DNA of 20,250 nt from an uncultured Lentisphaeria bacterium (GTDB lineage Bacteria > Verrucomicrobiota > Lentisphaeria > JABSQK01 > CAJWLW01), in NCBI GenBank assembly GCA_913042885.1, contig CAJWLW010000059.1, positions 1 to 20,250 of the forward strand. Reading direction: 5' to 3'. Below, one piece after another: positions 1-7,077 of this stretch. How positions within the stretch are numbered: the stretch's first letter is position 1; each line of letters opens with the position of its first letter. The notes beneath the pieces were generated by a model. It was not told where the DNA came from and did not search any database. It was given only the letters and a program-made list of their open reading frames with translations. A program made the position numbers and the translations under genes.

Positions 1-708
1 GGCCTCTCCCTCTACTTCGCCGCCACCGGCCACCGGGTGCTGGCAACCGACAAATCTGTGGAGACCGTAAAAGCAACAGCCGCCGAGGGCGGTGCGAACG
101 TCACCGCCTTCGAGCTGGACGTCTCAAGCCATGCGCACATCGCAGAGTTCGGCAACAGCCTGGACGGTCGTCACGTCGATGTACTGGTCAACAATGCCGG
201 ACTGCAGCACGTCGCGCAACTCGAAGAGTTTCCGCCAGAAAAATGGGACCACCTGATCGACGTCATGTTGAAAGGTTCGGCGGCCATGACCCGATTGGTG
301 CTGCCCGGCATGCGGCAGAATAATTTCGGTCGAATCGTCAATATCGGTTCGATCCATTCATTGGTTGCTTCCCCCTTCAAGACAGCGTACACCGCGGCCA
401 AAACCGGATTGCTCGGATTTTCGCGCGTGGTTGCCCTCGAGACCGCCGACGTGGACATCACCATCAATACCGTGTGCCCGGCCTATATCCGCACTCCGCT
501 GGTGGAAAAGCAGATTCACGATCAGGCCCTGGAGCACGGAATCCCGGAAGCTGAGGTGGTCGAGAAGATTATGCTCGAGCCAATGCCGAAGAAAGCCTTC
601 ATCACGATCGAGGAGGTTGCTGCGGCGATCGAATATCTGATCAGCCCTGCGGCCCGCAACATGACCGGACAGTCCCTGGTTCTCGATGGCGGATGGACCT
701 GCCGCTAA
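1..708 (+). CDS. bdhA: 3-hydroxybutyrate dehydrogenase (SDR), 5' end missing
   Basis: This is a short-chain dehydrogenase/reductase whose start lies left of the window. The frame is open from base 1 and enters inside the glycine-rich NAD(H)-binding turn. Visible SDR landmarks in order are the NNAG motif (about bases 190-201), the catalytic Ser in an NIGS context (about base 346), and the YxxxK pair in TAYTAAKTG (about bases 388-414). The C-terminal half, with TPLVEKQI, the FITIEEVAAAIEYL stretch and the ending LVLDGGWT, fits the D-3-hydroxybutyrate dehydrogenases that convert 3-hydroxybutyrate and NAD+ to acetoacetate in polyhydroxybutyrate or ketone-body use. The family name rests on remembered similarity; the SDR fold is certain. 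It ends 21 bp from the convergent ABC permease gene, so its operon partners, if any, lie outside the window. Confidence 0.85.
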   Translation, partial: GLSLYFAATGHRVLATDKSVETVKATAAEGGANVTAFELDVSSHAHIAEFGNSLDGRHVDVLVNNAGLQHVAQLEEFPPEKWDHLIDVMLKGSAAMTRLVLPGMRQNNFGRIVNIGSIHSLVASPFKTAYTAAKTGLLGFSRVVALETADVDITINTVCPAYIRTPLVEKQIHDQALEHGIPEAEVVEKIMLEPMPKKAFITIEEVAAAIEYLISPAARNMTGQSLVLDGGWTCR

Positions 709-729
709 CGCCCACCGTCCCCGGCCGGT

Positions 730-1500
730 TCAACCGCGGCGAACGATAAGCAGCGCCGCAACGAACGTCGCAACCCCGGCGAGTGCGGCATAGGCGAATG
801 AAACAGTCAGTGGCGCCGGCCCCATGACTCCGCCTTCGACACCGACGTAGAAGCAGTGCCGCAGCAACGCCAGAGCGTGGGTCAACGGATTCACCTGCAT
901 CAGCCAATGCAGCCAGACCGGTGCACCGTCGACTGGAAATGCCGCCCCGGAAAAAAGCCAGAGCGGCAGCAGCAGCACACTCATCAGCGCGTGATATTCC
1001 TGCGATGACTTGAGCGGCCATGCCATCAGCACACCCAGTGCAGTCAGGCCGAACCCGATGACTGCCAGGCATAACACTGCCGCCGCAAAGCCCAAAGGCG
1101 TTATAGGCAAATCAACCATCGGCGTCAGCATCAGCAGCATGAACACCAGGCATTGCAGGACACCGAGCAGCATGCCGCCGAGTGCCTTGCCGATGACGAT
1201 GGCAGCTCGCGGTACCGGTGCCACGAGGACGCCCTGCAAAAAACCGTCCCGCCGATCCTCGATAATCGTGATCGTCGAGAAAATCGAGGTGAACAGCAGG
1301 ATCATCAGCAGCACACCGGGATAAAAATACTCCAGGTAACTGACATCGCTGCTGCCACCGACCTGAAACGAGGCGTTCAGGCCGCTGCCGATAAGCAGCC
1401 AGAAAATCAGCGGCTGCAGCAGCGCCCCGATGACGCGGTTGGGCTGGCGATAGAACCGGATCACTTCCCTCAGCAACAGGGTGTAGACACTGAGACTCAT
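730..1500 (-). CDS. ABC-2 type transporter permease (DrrB/NodJ-like)
   Basis: A 256-residue integral membrane protein with about six hydrophobic segments. The first lies near residues 22-42 (ALLQPLIFWLLIGSGL), and the last ends in a short basic tail (VRRG). The segment RRDGFLQGVLVAPVPRAAIVIGKALGG, between TM2 and TM3, is the conserved cytoplasmic region typical of ABC-2 permeases. The ATG overlaps the TGA of the upstream ATPase gene as ATGA (1497-1500), so the two are translationally coupled and almost certainly form one exporter in the inner membrane. The exported substrate (drug, lipid or polysaccharide) cannot be read from the sequence. Nothing looks truncated. Confidence 0.88.
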   Translation of the reverse strand: MSLSVYTLLLREVIRFYRQPNRVIGALLQPLIFWLLIGSGLNASFQVGGSSDVSYLEYFYPGVLLMILLFTSIFSTITIIEDRRDGFLQGVLVAPVPRAAIVIGKALGGMLLGVLQCLVFMLLMLTPMVDLPITPLGFAAAVLCLAVIGFGLTALGVLMAWPLKSSQEYHALMSVLLLPLWLFSGAAFPVDGAPVWLHWLMQVNPLTHALALLRHCFYVGVEGGVMGPAPLTVSFAYAALAGVATFVAALLIVRRG

Positions 1501-2432
1501 TGGCCGGGTTCCTCTGCATCAAACGCTTTGCCGGTGCGCTGAACGTAGACGTCTTCCAGTGTCGCCTTGCTGGCACTGATCGAATGCACCTGGTCCTCGA
1601 AGGCTTCCAGCAGGCGGGGCAGCAAGACAGTGGCGGACGCACTCTCGATGCGCACAGCGTTGCCGACGCACGCAGCGTCACAATCGAACCGGGCAGCGAT
1701 GGCGGCAGCCAGCGCCGCTGGGTCGTCACCGTGAATCGTTACGACGTCACGGCTGATGGTGGACTTGAGCGTTGCCGGCGATTCGCACGCAACCAGCCGC
1801 CCGGAATCCATGATCGCCAAAAGGCTGGCACGCTCTGCCTCCTCAAACCAGTGTGTCGTGAAGATGACAGTGGTATTCTGACGCTCCTGGATTTCCGCCA
1901 GCAGCCGCCAGTATTCGAGTCGCGCAGTGGGATCCAGACCCGCCGTCGGCTCGTCGAGCAGCAGAATCTCCGGCCGATGAAGCAGGCAACGGGCCAACTC
2001 AACGCGTCGCTGCAGACCACCCGAAAGGGTTTCGACACGATCTGCGGCGCGGTCCTGGAGTTGCAGTCGTTGCAGCAACTCGTCAATCTGCTGCCGCAAC
2101 CCGACACCGTAGCAACCGTAGAGATGACCGTGGTGCCGAAGATTCTCGGTCACCGTGAGTTTGTCGTCGAGGCTGGACGTTTGAAAGACAACCCCGAGAG
2201 CCCGTCTGACCTCGCTGCGGCGGGTCACTACGTCCTGGCCGGCAACCGCGACCTGGCCGCTGGCCGGGACTGCAAGCGTGGCAAGGATCCGGAACAGTGT
2301 TGTCTTGCCGCTGCCGTTCGGACCAAGGATCCCAAACATTGCGCCGACAGGTATCTCCAGATCGACGCCGGCCAGTGCCGGACGGTCACCGTAGTAGTAG
2401 GTCAGGTTTTCAACTGCAACTGCTGGGACCAT
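1497..2432 (-). CDS. ABC exporter ATP-binding protein (DrrA-like)
   Basis: A 311-residue nucleotide-binding subunit. The Walker A GPNGSGKTT is at residues 37-45, the signature LSGGL near 140, Walker B LLLDEPTAGLD near 160, and the switch histidine in FTTHW near 195. About 90 residues follow the ATPase core and end in LEDVYVQRTGKAF, the pattern of the C-terminal extension of DrrA-type exporters. It would hydrolyse ATP to drive the permease encoded directly downstream, with which it shares an ATGA overlap. A Shine-Dalgarno sequence before the ATG is weak. The 128 bp between it and the upstream minus-strand gene contain a possible promoter (2481-2508), so it may be transcribed separately from the rhomboid-like gene. 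Confidence 0.9.
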   Translation of the reverse strand: MVPAVAVENLTYYYGDRPALAGVDLEIPVGAMFGILGPNGSGKTTLFRILATLAVPASGQVAVAGQDVVTRRSEVRRALGVVFQTSSLDDKLTVTENLRHHGHLYGCYGVGLRQQIDELLQRLQLQDRAADRVETLSGGLQRRVELARCLLHRPEILLLDEPTAGLDPTARLEYWRLLAEIQERQNTTVIFTTHWFEEAERASLLAIMDSGRLVACESPATLKSTISRDVVTIHGDDPAALAAAIAARFDCDAACVGNAVRIESASATVLLPRLLEAFEDQVHSISASKATLEDVYVQRTGKAFDAEEPGQ

Positions 2433-2480
2433 CGTACGACCGCTGGAAGAAAATAAGGGTGTGATAACAACAAAGGCGAT

Positions 2481-2508
2481 ACAGTAGTGCCCGTCAGATT
2501 GCCGTCAA
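2481..2508 (-). promoter_or_regulatory. Possible sigma-70 promoter for the ABC exporter genes
   Basis: On the minus strand TTGACG (2508-2503) matches the -35 consensus at five of six positions. It is followed after 16 bases by TACTGT (2486-2481), which matches the -10 consensus at only three of six. It lies about 50 bases upstream of the ATPase start. The weak -10 keeps this tentative. Confidence 0.3.
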
Positions 2509-2560
2509 GGCGGCCACTTGCGCCGGATCTGCGACATGCAAAGATTACGGCCAGTATTAC

Positions 2561-3334
2561 CTACCCTGCATGTTCGTGATCGCGGATATGAGTCTCACAA
2601 TACTCCTGGCCCTCGCTGCACTTCGAACAAACGCGGAACATCATTTCCGAATCATCCTCTTCGGTCATGCCGCACGCCTCGCAACGGTGCATGAAAATCT
2701 CCTCCAATTGCTCCATCCGTGTCTCGAAAACCTCCCGCCGCCGGCGTGCTTTGAACCGCGCAACTATGCCTGGCCCAAAGAAAACAAAGTAGTGCCCAAG
2801 CGCCGTCAGATCTGCCAGTGTGGAAGGGCCGGGACGAAAAACAAGAGGTAGCAGAATCATGCACCACACAAATATAGCCAGAAACCGTACTTTGATCGGC
2901 AGCACAAAAAGGAGGAGCAACTCGAAATCGGGAAATTCGATAGCGAACGCAAAAAAAATCGCCATCATCAGGGAAAAATTACCGAGGGGAATATCGAACA
3001 GGAACGCCGTGGCAACACTGGTCAAATAACCAAGCAGCATGTACAGGTTGAATTTGAAATCCCCCCACTGCTGCTCCAGCGCCCGGCCGAACAGCAGGTT
3101 CACCCAGACGAATATCAGGAACATCAGCCAGGAATCCGAATTGGGCAGAAAAATGAATGTCACAAGCCGCCAGTACTCACCGGCCGCCACATGATGAGGG
3201 TCCAGAAGAAGACGACCCAACAGGCTATCGTCCACCTGAATCATTAGAAAAACGATCACCTGCCCGGCAATCAAGGCATACGTCAGCCGGGGAATTACAA
3301 AGCGATTGAATTTTCGTTCGAGTCGGTCGATCAA
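2561..3334 (-). CDS. Rhomboid-like membrane protein with C-terminal zinc-binding tail, probably not a protease
   Basis: A 257-residue protein if started at the TTG at 3334, which has AGGA nine bases upstream and begins MIDRLERKF just before the first membrane segment (about 18-34). Rhomboid-fold landmarks are GEYWRLVTF (52-60), a polytopic core with segments near 68-84, 95-113, 118-133 and 138-165, an ALEQQWGDFKFNLYML stretch (85-100) and a GH pair at 180-181. The active-site GxSG motif is absent; the region reads GNFSLMMA (118-125). The tail carries C218-x2-C221, C236-x2-C239 and C246-x2-H249, a likely zinc site, after a coiled basic/acidic linker. It probably sits in the inner membrane with the tail in the cytoplasm. 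It is divergent to the RDD gene, with about 205 bp between starts. I take it to be a pseudo-rhomboid of unknown role. Confidence 0.75.
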   Translation of the reverse strand: MIDRLERKFNRFVIPRLTYALIAGQVIVFLMIQVDDSLLGRLLLDPHHVAAGEYWRLVTFIFLPNSDSWLMFLIFVWVNLLFGRALEQQWGDFKFNLYMLLGYLTSVATAFLFDIPLGNFSLMMAIFFAFAIEFPDFELLLLFVLPIKVRFLAIFVWCMILLPLVFRPGPSTLADLTALGHYFVFFGPGIVARFKARRRREVFETRMEQLEEIFMHRCEACGMTEEDDSEMMFRVCSKCSEGQEYCETHIRDHEHAG

Positions 3335-3343
3335 GGCGTAATG

Positions 3344-3347
3344 TCCT
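3344..3347 (-). promoter_or_regulatory. Ribosome binding site that favours the TTG start at 3334
   Basis: AGGA on the minus strand, nine bases before the TTG. A longer reading frame back to 3490 exists, but its extra 52 residues are polar, lack a rhomboid counterpart and run into the divergent promoter region, so the TTG start is preferred. Confidence 0.45.
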
Positions 3348-3539
3348 GGTTGCCAGGTGGAGATTGGAAGTTGGCGTCTTGCGGTCGAATTACAATGACG
3401 GCAGGCAGGCTGCATCTCGTCCATATACCGTAATGCCGTGAACGTAACCGGCAATCTTTGCGCCAAAATAGCGCGACTGGCCGGTGACAATACGCCGGCA
3501 AAAATACAAATTCCCCCGCGATCAAGGTATGTTGGTCAC

Positions 3540-4271
3540 ATGCATTGGTATTACATCGCCGAGGGTCGGGCGCACGGCCCCGTGGACAGCGGCCAGCTGC
3601 TCGCTCTGACTGACGGCGCCATTGTCCGCCCCGAGACCAGGGTCTGGCGCCAGGGCATGTCGGACTGGCAACCGCTCAAAGCCTCCGAGACCGTGCAGAT
3701 TACGCTCCGCACCTGCAGCCGCTGCCACCACCGCCGGCCGGACAGTGAGATGTTGACCTACTGTAACCAGGCGATCTGTGGAGCGTGCAAAAACGCCTTT
3801 CTGCAATGCGTCCGAGACGGGGTATCCCTCGCAACCCCGCCGATCTACGCCGGCTTCACAATCCGCGTGCTGGCATGGTTCGTAGACGCCGTCACCCTCC
3901 TGACATTCACAACACCGCTGCTGGTGCTCCTCGAAGGTCTGGCGCCAACTCAGGGCGGCCTCGCGCTTGTCATCGTTTCCTGGATGGCGATTGCCCTGGC
4001 TGGCGGCATACTCACCGCGGCAATTCAGATGCTGTACGAAACCTGGTTCGTCGGACGCTATGGCGCCACCCCCGGCAAGATGGCCTGCGGCCTGAAGATC
4101 GTCCGGCCGGATGGTTCCCTGCTGACCTTTCGCCGCGCCTTCGCCCGCTACTGGGGAAAAGTCCTTACCGGAATGACCATGGGCATCGGGTTTCTGCTGA
4201 TCACCATCGACAGCCAGTGCCGGAGCATGCACGATTTTATCTGCGACACCCGCGTCGTCCACAACGAATAA
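3540..4271 (+). CDS. GYF_2-zinc ribbon-RDD membrane protein
   Basis: A 243-residue protein with three parts. Residues 1-45 form a GYF_2-like domain (WYYIAEGRAHGP, then RVWRQGMSDW). Residues 59-83 form a zinc-ribbon pattern, C59-x2-C62-x12-C75-x4-C80-x2-C83. Residues 102-240 form an RDD membrane domain, with R109 and D116 in the first helix, a second long hydrophobic stretch near 138-165, the YGATPGKMACGLKIV loop and a third helix near 215-230. RDD proteins are known as small membrane proteins, a few implicated in ion transport; the soluble parts suggest protein binding. The ATG at 3540 opens exactly at the GYF_2 domain. A longer frame from 3438 adds 34 residues with no domain. It is the first gene of a four-gene run, 15 bp from the next. 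Confidence 0.85.
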   Translation: MHWYYIAEGRAHGPVDSGQLLALTDGAIVRPETRVWRQGMSDWQPLKASETVQITLRTCSRCHHRRPDSEMLTYCNQAICGACKNAFLQCVRDGVSLATPPIYAGFTIRVLAWFVDAVTLLTFTTPLLVLLEGLAPTQGGLALVIVSWMAIALAGGILTAAIQMLYETWFVGRYGATPGKMACGLKIVRPDGSLLTFRRAFARYWGKVLTGMTMGIGFLLITIDSQCRSMHDFICDTRVVHNE

Positions 4272-4286
4272 CCGCCGAGCCGAAAC

Positions 4287-5498
4287 ATGCCTGCCGTTGC
4301 CACTATAAAATGCACCCATTGCCGCAATCCGCTGCCCTGGTCGATCGGTCGAGCGTCCAGTCAGGAATGTCCCTGCTGCAGTGTCCAGCTGGATGTCGAA
4401 ATATTCCCCGCCGTTGGCGCTCTGCCGCCGCGAACCGTCGTGCAAGGCGTGGACGACACCGCAACCTGCTACTTCCACGACGGCGCCGCCGCAGACCACG
4501 CCTGCGGGCAATGCGGCCGCTTTACCTGTGATCTGTGCAGCTTGCGAGTCGGACCGCACTGCCTCTGCCCACAATGCCTGGACTTGCATCAACGCAACGT
4601 GGAAGTGTTGCCGGTTGGCGACAAACGGGTCTATGAAAAAATTGCATTCAACGTCTTTTTAACGAAAGACGAGTTGATCCATGTCGAAAACAACATGATC
4701 GGCAAGCGATATATCCACATGCGCTTCACCGATATCCAGGCAATCATCATGCAGCGTACCCCGATCATCTTGAGATTGCTCGGAGTCTCCTGTTCACTGC
4801 ACCTGCAAAATGCCGTGCAGACCCTGCGGCTGCCGACGATTCACACGCGGCGCCAGGCAAAAGCAATCATCGCGAAACTGCAGCCAAAGATCGAGGTGCA
4901 CCAGGGCGTGCCCACCTCGGAACGCCCGATACAGACGCCGCCCCCCACGCCAACTCCGGCAGCCACCGTGATGTCGGTCACTTCGTATCACCAAGACTGC
5001 CGGATCAGTGTCAACGTTGCCTTTCACGTTGCCCTGATACTTTTCGGCGCAGGTATGGCAGCACGTTTCGTAGCCCCGCCTACGGTTATCGGGTATGCGG
5101 CACTCTCGCTGTTCGGCGTATCCGTTTTTCTGGCCATCGGTGCACTGATCCGCCAGTGCCGCAGCAACCTGCCTCGAATTTTGAAGGCGCTCCCCTGGCT
5201 GCATCTGCTGGTTGCCATTGCAACCCTGAAATTATCGAAGGCCGGGATCGTGACAACTAAAGTCTGGGTCTCCCTTTTGCCGCTGTTCCTCGAAGATGCA
5301 GGGACCGTTCCGATGCCGCGTCAGCTGCTGGACTCCCTGCAGGAAATTTTGACGATGCCGCCAACGACATCGCCGCTGCATCTGACTGTTACGATCGCCG
5401 GCGTCTTGTACGGCATCGGCGCCGGCCTCACCGGCATCGTGCTTCTGACAGTCTACAACAAACAGACTAAAAGAGTTGCCAATGACTGGTCAGACTGA
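4287..5498 (+). CDS. Zinc-headed four-TM membrane protein, function unknown
   Basis: A 403-residue protein I cannot name. The head has two metal sites: C9-x2-C12 with C28/C30/C31, and a B-box-like set C61, H64, C73, C76, C81, C84, C94, C97. Residues about 105-205 form a soluble, strand-rich domain (KIAFNVFLTKDELIHVENN, RFTDIQAIIMQRTPIILRLL) that could have a PH-like fold, although that is a guess. A proline-rich linker (about 212-228) leads to four hydrophobic segments near 242-262, 267-289, 301-317 and 366-390. The short tail is basic. The arrangement suggests a cytoplasmic metal-binding sensor or scaffold anchored in the inner membrane. It starts 15 bp after the RDD gene and its end overlaps the next start by 17 bp, so the genes are probably co-transcribed. 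Confidence 0.75.
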   Translation: MPAVATIKCTHCRNPLPWSIGRASSQECPCCSVQLDVEIFPAVGALPPRTVVQGVDDTATCYFHDGAAADHACGQCGRFTCDLCSLRVGPHCLCPQCLDLHQRNVEVLPVGDKRVYEKIAFNVFLTKDELIHVENNMIGKRYIHMRFTDIQAIIMQRTPIILRLLGVSCSLHLQNAVQTLRLPTIHTRRQAKAIIAKLQPKIEVHQGVPTSERPIQTPPPTPTPAATVMSVTSYHQDCRISVNVAFHVALILFGAGMAARFVAPPTVIGYAALSLFGVSVFLAIGALIRQCRSNLPRILKALPWLHLLVAIATLKLSKAGIVTTKVWVSLLPLFLEDAGTVPMPRQLLDSLQEILTMPPTTSPLHLTVTIAGVLYGIGAGLTGIVLLTVYNKQTKRVANDWSD

Positions 5499-5775
5499 AT
5501 GCCGCAACCACCCCGAACGCGACGTCGTGGCACGCTGTCCGCGTTGCACGCAGGCGCTCTGCCGCGAATGCGTTACCGAGCACGACAACCGCATGTTGTG
5601 TGAGAGCTGCCTCCGCACTGTTATCCAGCCAACGGCACCCGATTCCAAACGGAAAAACGTTGCGATGGCAGCCGTCGCGGCAGCCGGATGCCTGCTGGTG
5701 TGGCTGTTCTTCCTTGCCACCGCACAGATCCTGACACACGCACCAGCGGCATTTCACCGCTTTGCACCATGGTAA
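5482..5775 (+). CDS. Small B-box-like zinc protein with one TM segment
   Basis: A 97-residue protein. Its first half is a Cys/His module, C7-x2-H10-x8-C19-x2-C22-x4-C27-x2-C30-x9-C40-x2-C43, with the same ligand spacing as the second site of the preceding protein. A single hydrophobic helix follows at about 60-82, preceded by the basic SKRKN, which by the positive-inside rule puts the zinc head in the cytoplasm. The ATG at 5482 follows an AGAG stretch; a TTG two codons earlier is also possible. The gene overlaps its upstream neighbour by 17 bp and its downstream neighbour by 7 bp, so translation of all three is probably coupled. I do not know its function. Confidence 0.72.
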   Translation: MTGQTECRNHPERDVVARCPRCTQALCRECVTEHDNRMLCESCLRTVIQPTAPDSKRKNVAMAAVAAAGCLLVWLFFLATAQILTHAPAAFHRFAPW

Positions 5776-6698
5776 ATAAAAAAACTTTCGACCAACAACG
5801 CGGGCGGGCAACAACCGCACTCATCGACGAAAGCGGACAACTCCTGCGCAGTGCGCCCGCTGGCGTCCTCTGCCTGTATTTCGCGGCCGCTATACCGTTC
5901 ACAGCCGGACTGGTTTTCTTCTGGACAATCATGGTCCGCAGCAACCACAGCATATGGTTCGCCGCAGCAGCGGCACTCGTGCTGAGCCTGCTCTTTGTCT
6001 GGATGAAAATCGGGCAAAACCTCTATTGTTGCCGTCTCAGCCAGCATCTTACCGGACGTCGCGATGCCGTCGACATCTTGCGGGCGGTCTGCGTCCAGAC
6101 TGCCATCCACCCCACGGGTATCCTGACACTGCCAATCTGCCTGGCCATCGCCCTGCCCTACGGCTGGGCCTGTGCCTTTTACCAACACGCCACGGCACTG
6201 AACAGCAAAGCCAGCGACAGCAAGCTACTGCTTGAACTACGCCAACAGGCCATGCGGTGGCCACTGCAGAATCATGCTGTGACATGGCTGCTGTCACCGG
6301 CCTTGACAATTATCGGGGTCTGTGCGGTAATGATCATGCCGCCGCTCATGCGCCTGATTAATCCGGCGACGCCCCTGGCGCTGCAAGTGGCAACCTCGAT
6401 GATCTTCATCGTTATCGCGGTGCTCGGCAGTCCAGTCGGCATGCTGATGAGCGCGAACTTTGCGGTAACGATGCTGCTGCTGCTCTCGCAGACAGGCGGC
6501 GACTCGGCGATTGCTTCAGTACTCCTGCAAAACGGCGCGCCTTCGAGCACCTTTGCAGTCATAGTCTGCTGCCTCGCCTATCTGTGCATGGACCCGATCG
6601 TCAAAGCTTGCTATGTCCTGCGCGGTCACCACATCCGCTCGGACGTGACTGCGGATGACCTGCACACCAGGCTGCGGCAAATCAGGGCCGGCAGCTGA
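5769..6698 (+). CDS. Polytopic membrane protein, function unknown
   Basis: A 309-residue protein starting at the ATG at 5769, whose codon overlaps the stop of the small zinc protein. A longer frame from 5688 lies wholly inside that gene and is not used. About six to seven hydrophobic segments are visible near 30-53, 58-78, 115-140, 168-193, 203-240 and 258-275. The C-terminus, MDPIVKACYVLRG followed by a charged tail with DDLHTRLRQ, resembles membrane proteins that I recall next to DUF4129/transglutaminase genes. No such gene follows here. It has no zinc motif, unlike its four neighbours, and could be the membrane core that they serve. It closes the four-gene run; 379 bp without a gene follow. 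Confidence 0.7.
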   Translation: MVNKKTFDQQRGRATTALIDESGQLLRSAPAGVLCLYFAAAIPFTAGLVFFWTIMVRSNHSIWFAAAAALVLSLLFVWMKIGQNLYCCRLSQHLTGRRDAVDILRAVCVQTAIHPTGILTLPICLAIALPYGWACAFYQHATALNSKASDSKLLLELRQQAMRWPLQNHAVTWLLSPALTIIGVCAVMIMPPLMRLINPATPLALQVATSMIFIVIAVLGSPVGMLMSANFAVTMLLLLSQTGGDSAIASVLLQNGAPSSTFAVIVCCLAYLCMDPIVKACYVLRGHHIRSDVTADDLHTRLRQIRAGS

Positions 6699-6765
6699 AG
6701 ATTTCAGTATCGACATCTATTTTTTCTCAATGAGATTTCACTGCCGATAGTCGCTCAGGCTTGAA

Positions 6766-6903
6766 CGACCTGTTGCCCACACTTTCTGAAATCTGATTGC
6801 AATTCCTGCCAATTTTTCGTATGTTGTACTGTCTGACAGCTACAAGCTGCCAGCAAATTGGGCAAGTCGACCAGTTGGCACCGGGAGGGGGGCGACCTGT
6901 TGC
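6766..6903 (+). repeat. Three short direct repeats, CGACCTGTTGC type
   Basis: CGACCTGTTGC occurs exactly at 6766-6776 and 6893-6903, and as CGACCAGTTGG at 6868-6878; the latter two are both followed by CACC or ACC. An exact 11-base repeat in fewer than 400 bp is unlikely by chance in this composition. These may be binding sites for a regulator of the cyclase gene or parts of a leader RNA. Confidence 0.4.
6797..6825 (+). promoter_or_regulatory. Possible sigma-70 promoter upstream of the cyclase gene
   Basis: TTGCAA (6797-6802) and TATGTT (6820-6825) are separated by 17 bases, each matching its consensus at four of six positions, inside a locally AT-rich patch. It would give a leader of about 245 bases carrying two of the three short repeats. 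Confidence 0.35.
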
Positions 6904-7077
6904 ACCGTTAGATTATGGTGACCGTATTTATGCGGCTGATCGCTAAATGGGCGAGCACCCGACATATTCACAATCGGTAGATCTCGATCGTGATTGCTTG
7001 CAGGCCGTGCGAACCCACGAAACGGCCGCCAGTCATCCTGGTTGTATCAGAAAGCCATCCATTGAAACGGAGCTCGT

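Larger units (their letters stand above)
6699..7077. other. Intergenic region upstream of the cyclase gene
   Basis: 379 bp with no convincing gene. It holds a possible promoter (6797-6825), a short perfect hairpin (CAGCT-ACA-AGCTG, 6837-6849) and three copies of a CGACCTGTTGC-like motif (6766-6776, 6868-6878, 6893-6903; the middle one has two mismatches). No intrinsic terminator with a T-tract is seen after 6698. The layout suggests a regulatory region for the cyclase gene. Confidence 0.6.

Noticed and set aside
1500..2456. 318-codon plus-strand frame opposite the ABC ATPase gene
   Set aside because: It is an antisense frame of a gene with clear Walker and signature motifs; the product shows no domain.
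3335..3490. N-terminal extension of the rhomboid-like protein to an ATG at 3490
   Set aside because: The extra 52 residues are polar and without a domain, overlap the divergent promoter region, and the TTG at 3334 has a well-spaced AGGA.
3480..3499. GCCGG/CCGGC inverted repeat before the RDD gene
   Set aside because: Arms of five bases are too short in GC-rich DNA to mean much.
3522..4592. 356-codon minus-strand frame opposite the RDD gene
   Set aside because: It is antisense to a protein with recognisable GYF_2 and RDD domains, and its product has low-complexity Ala/Gly-rich composition typical of GC-rich shadows.
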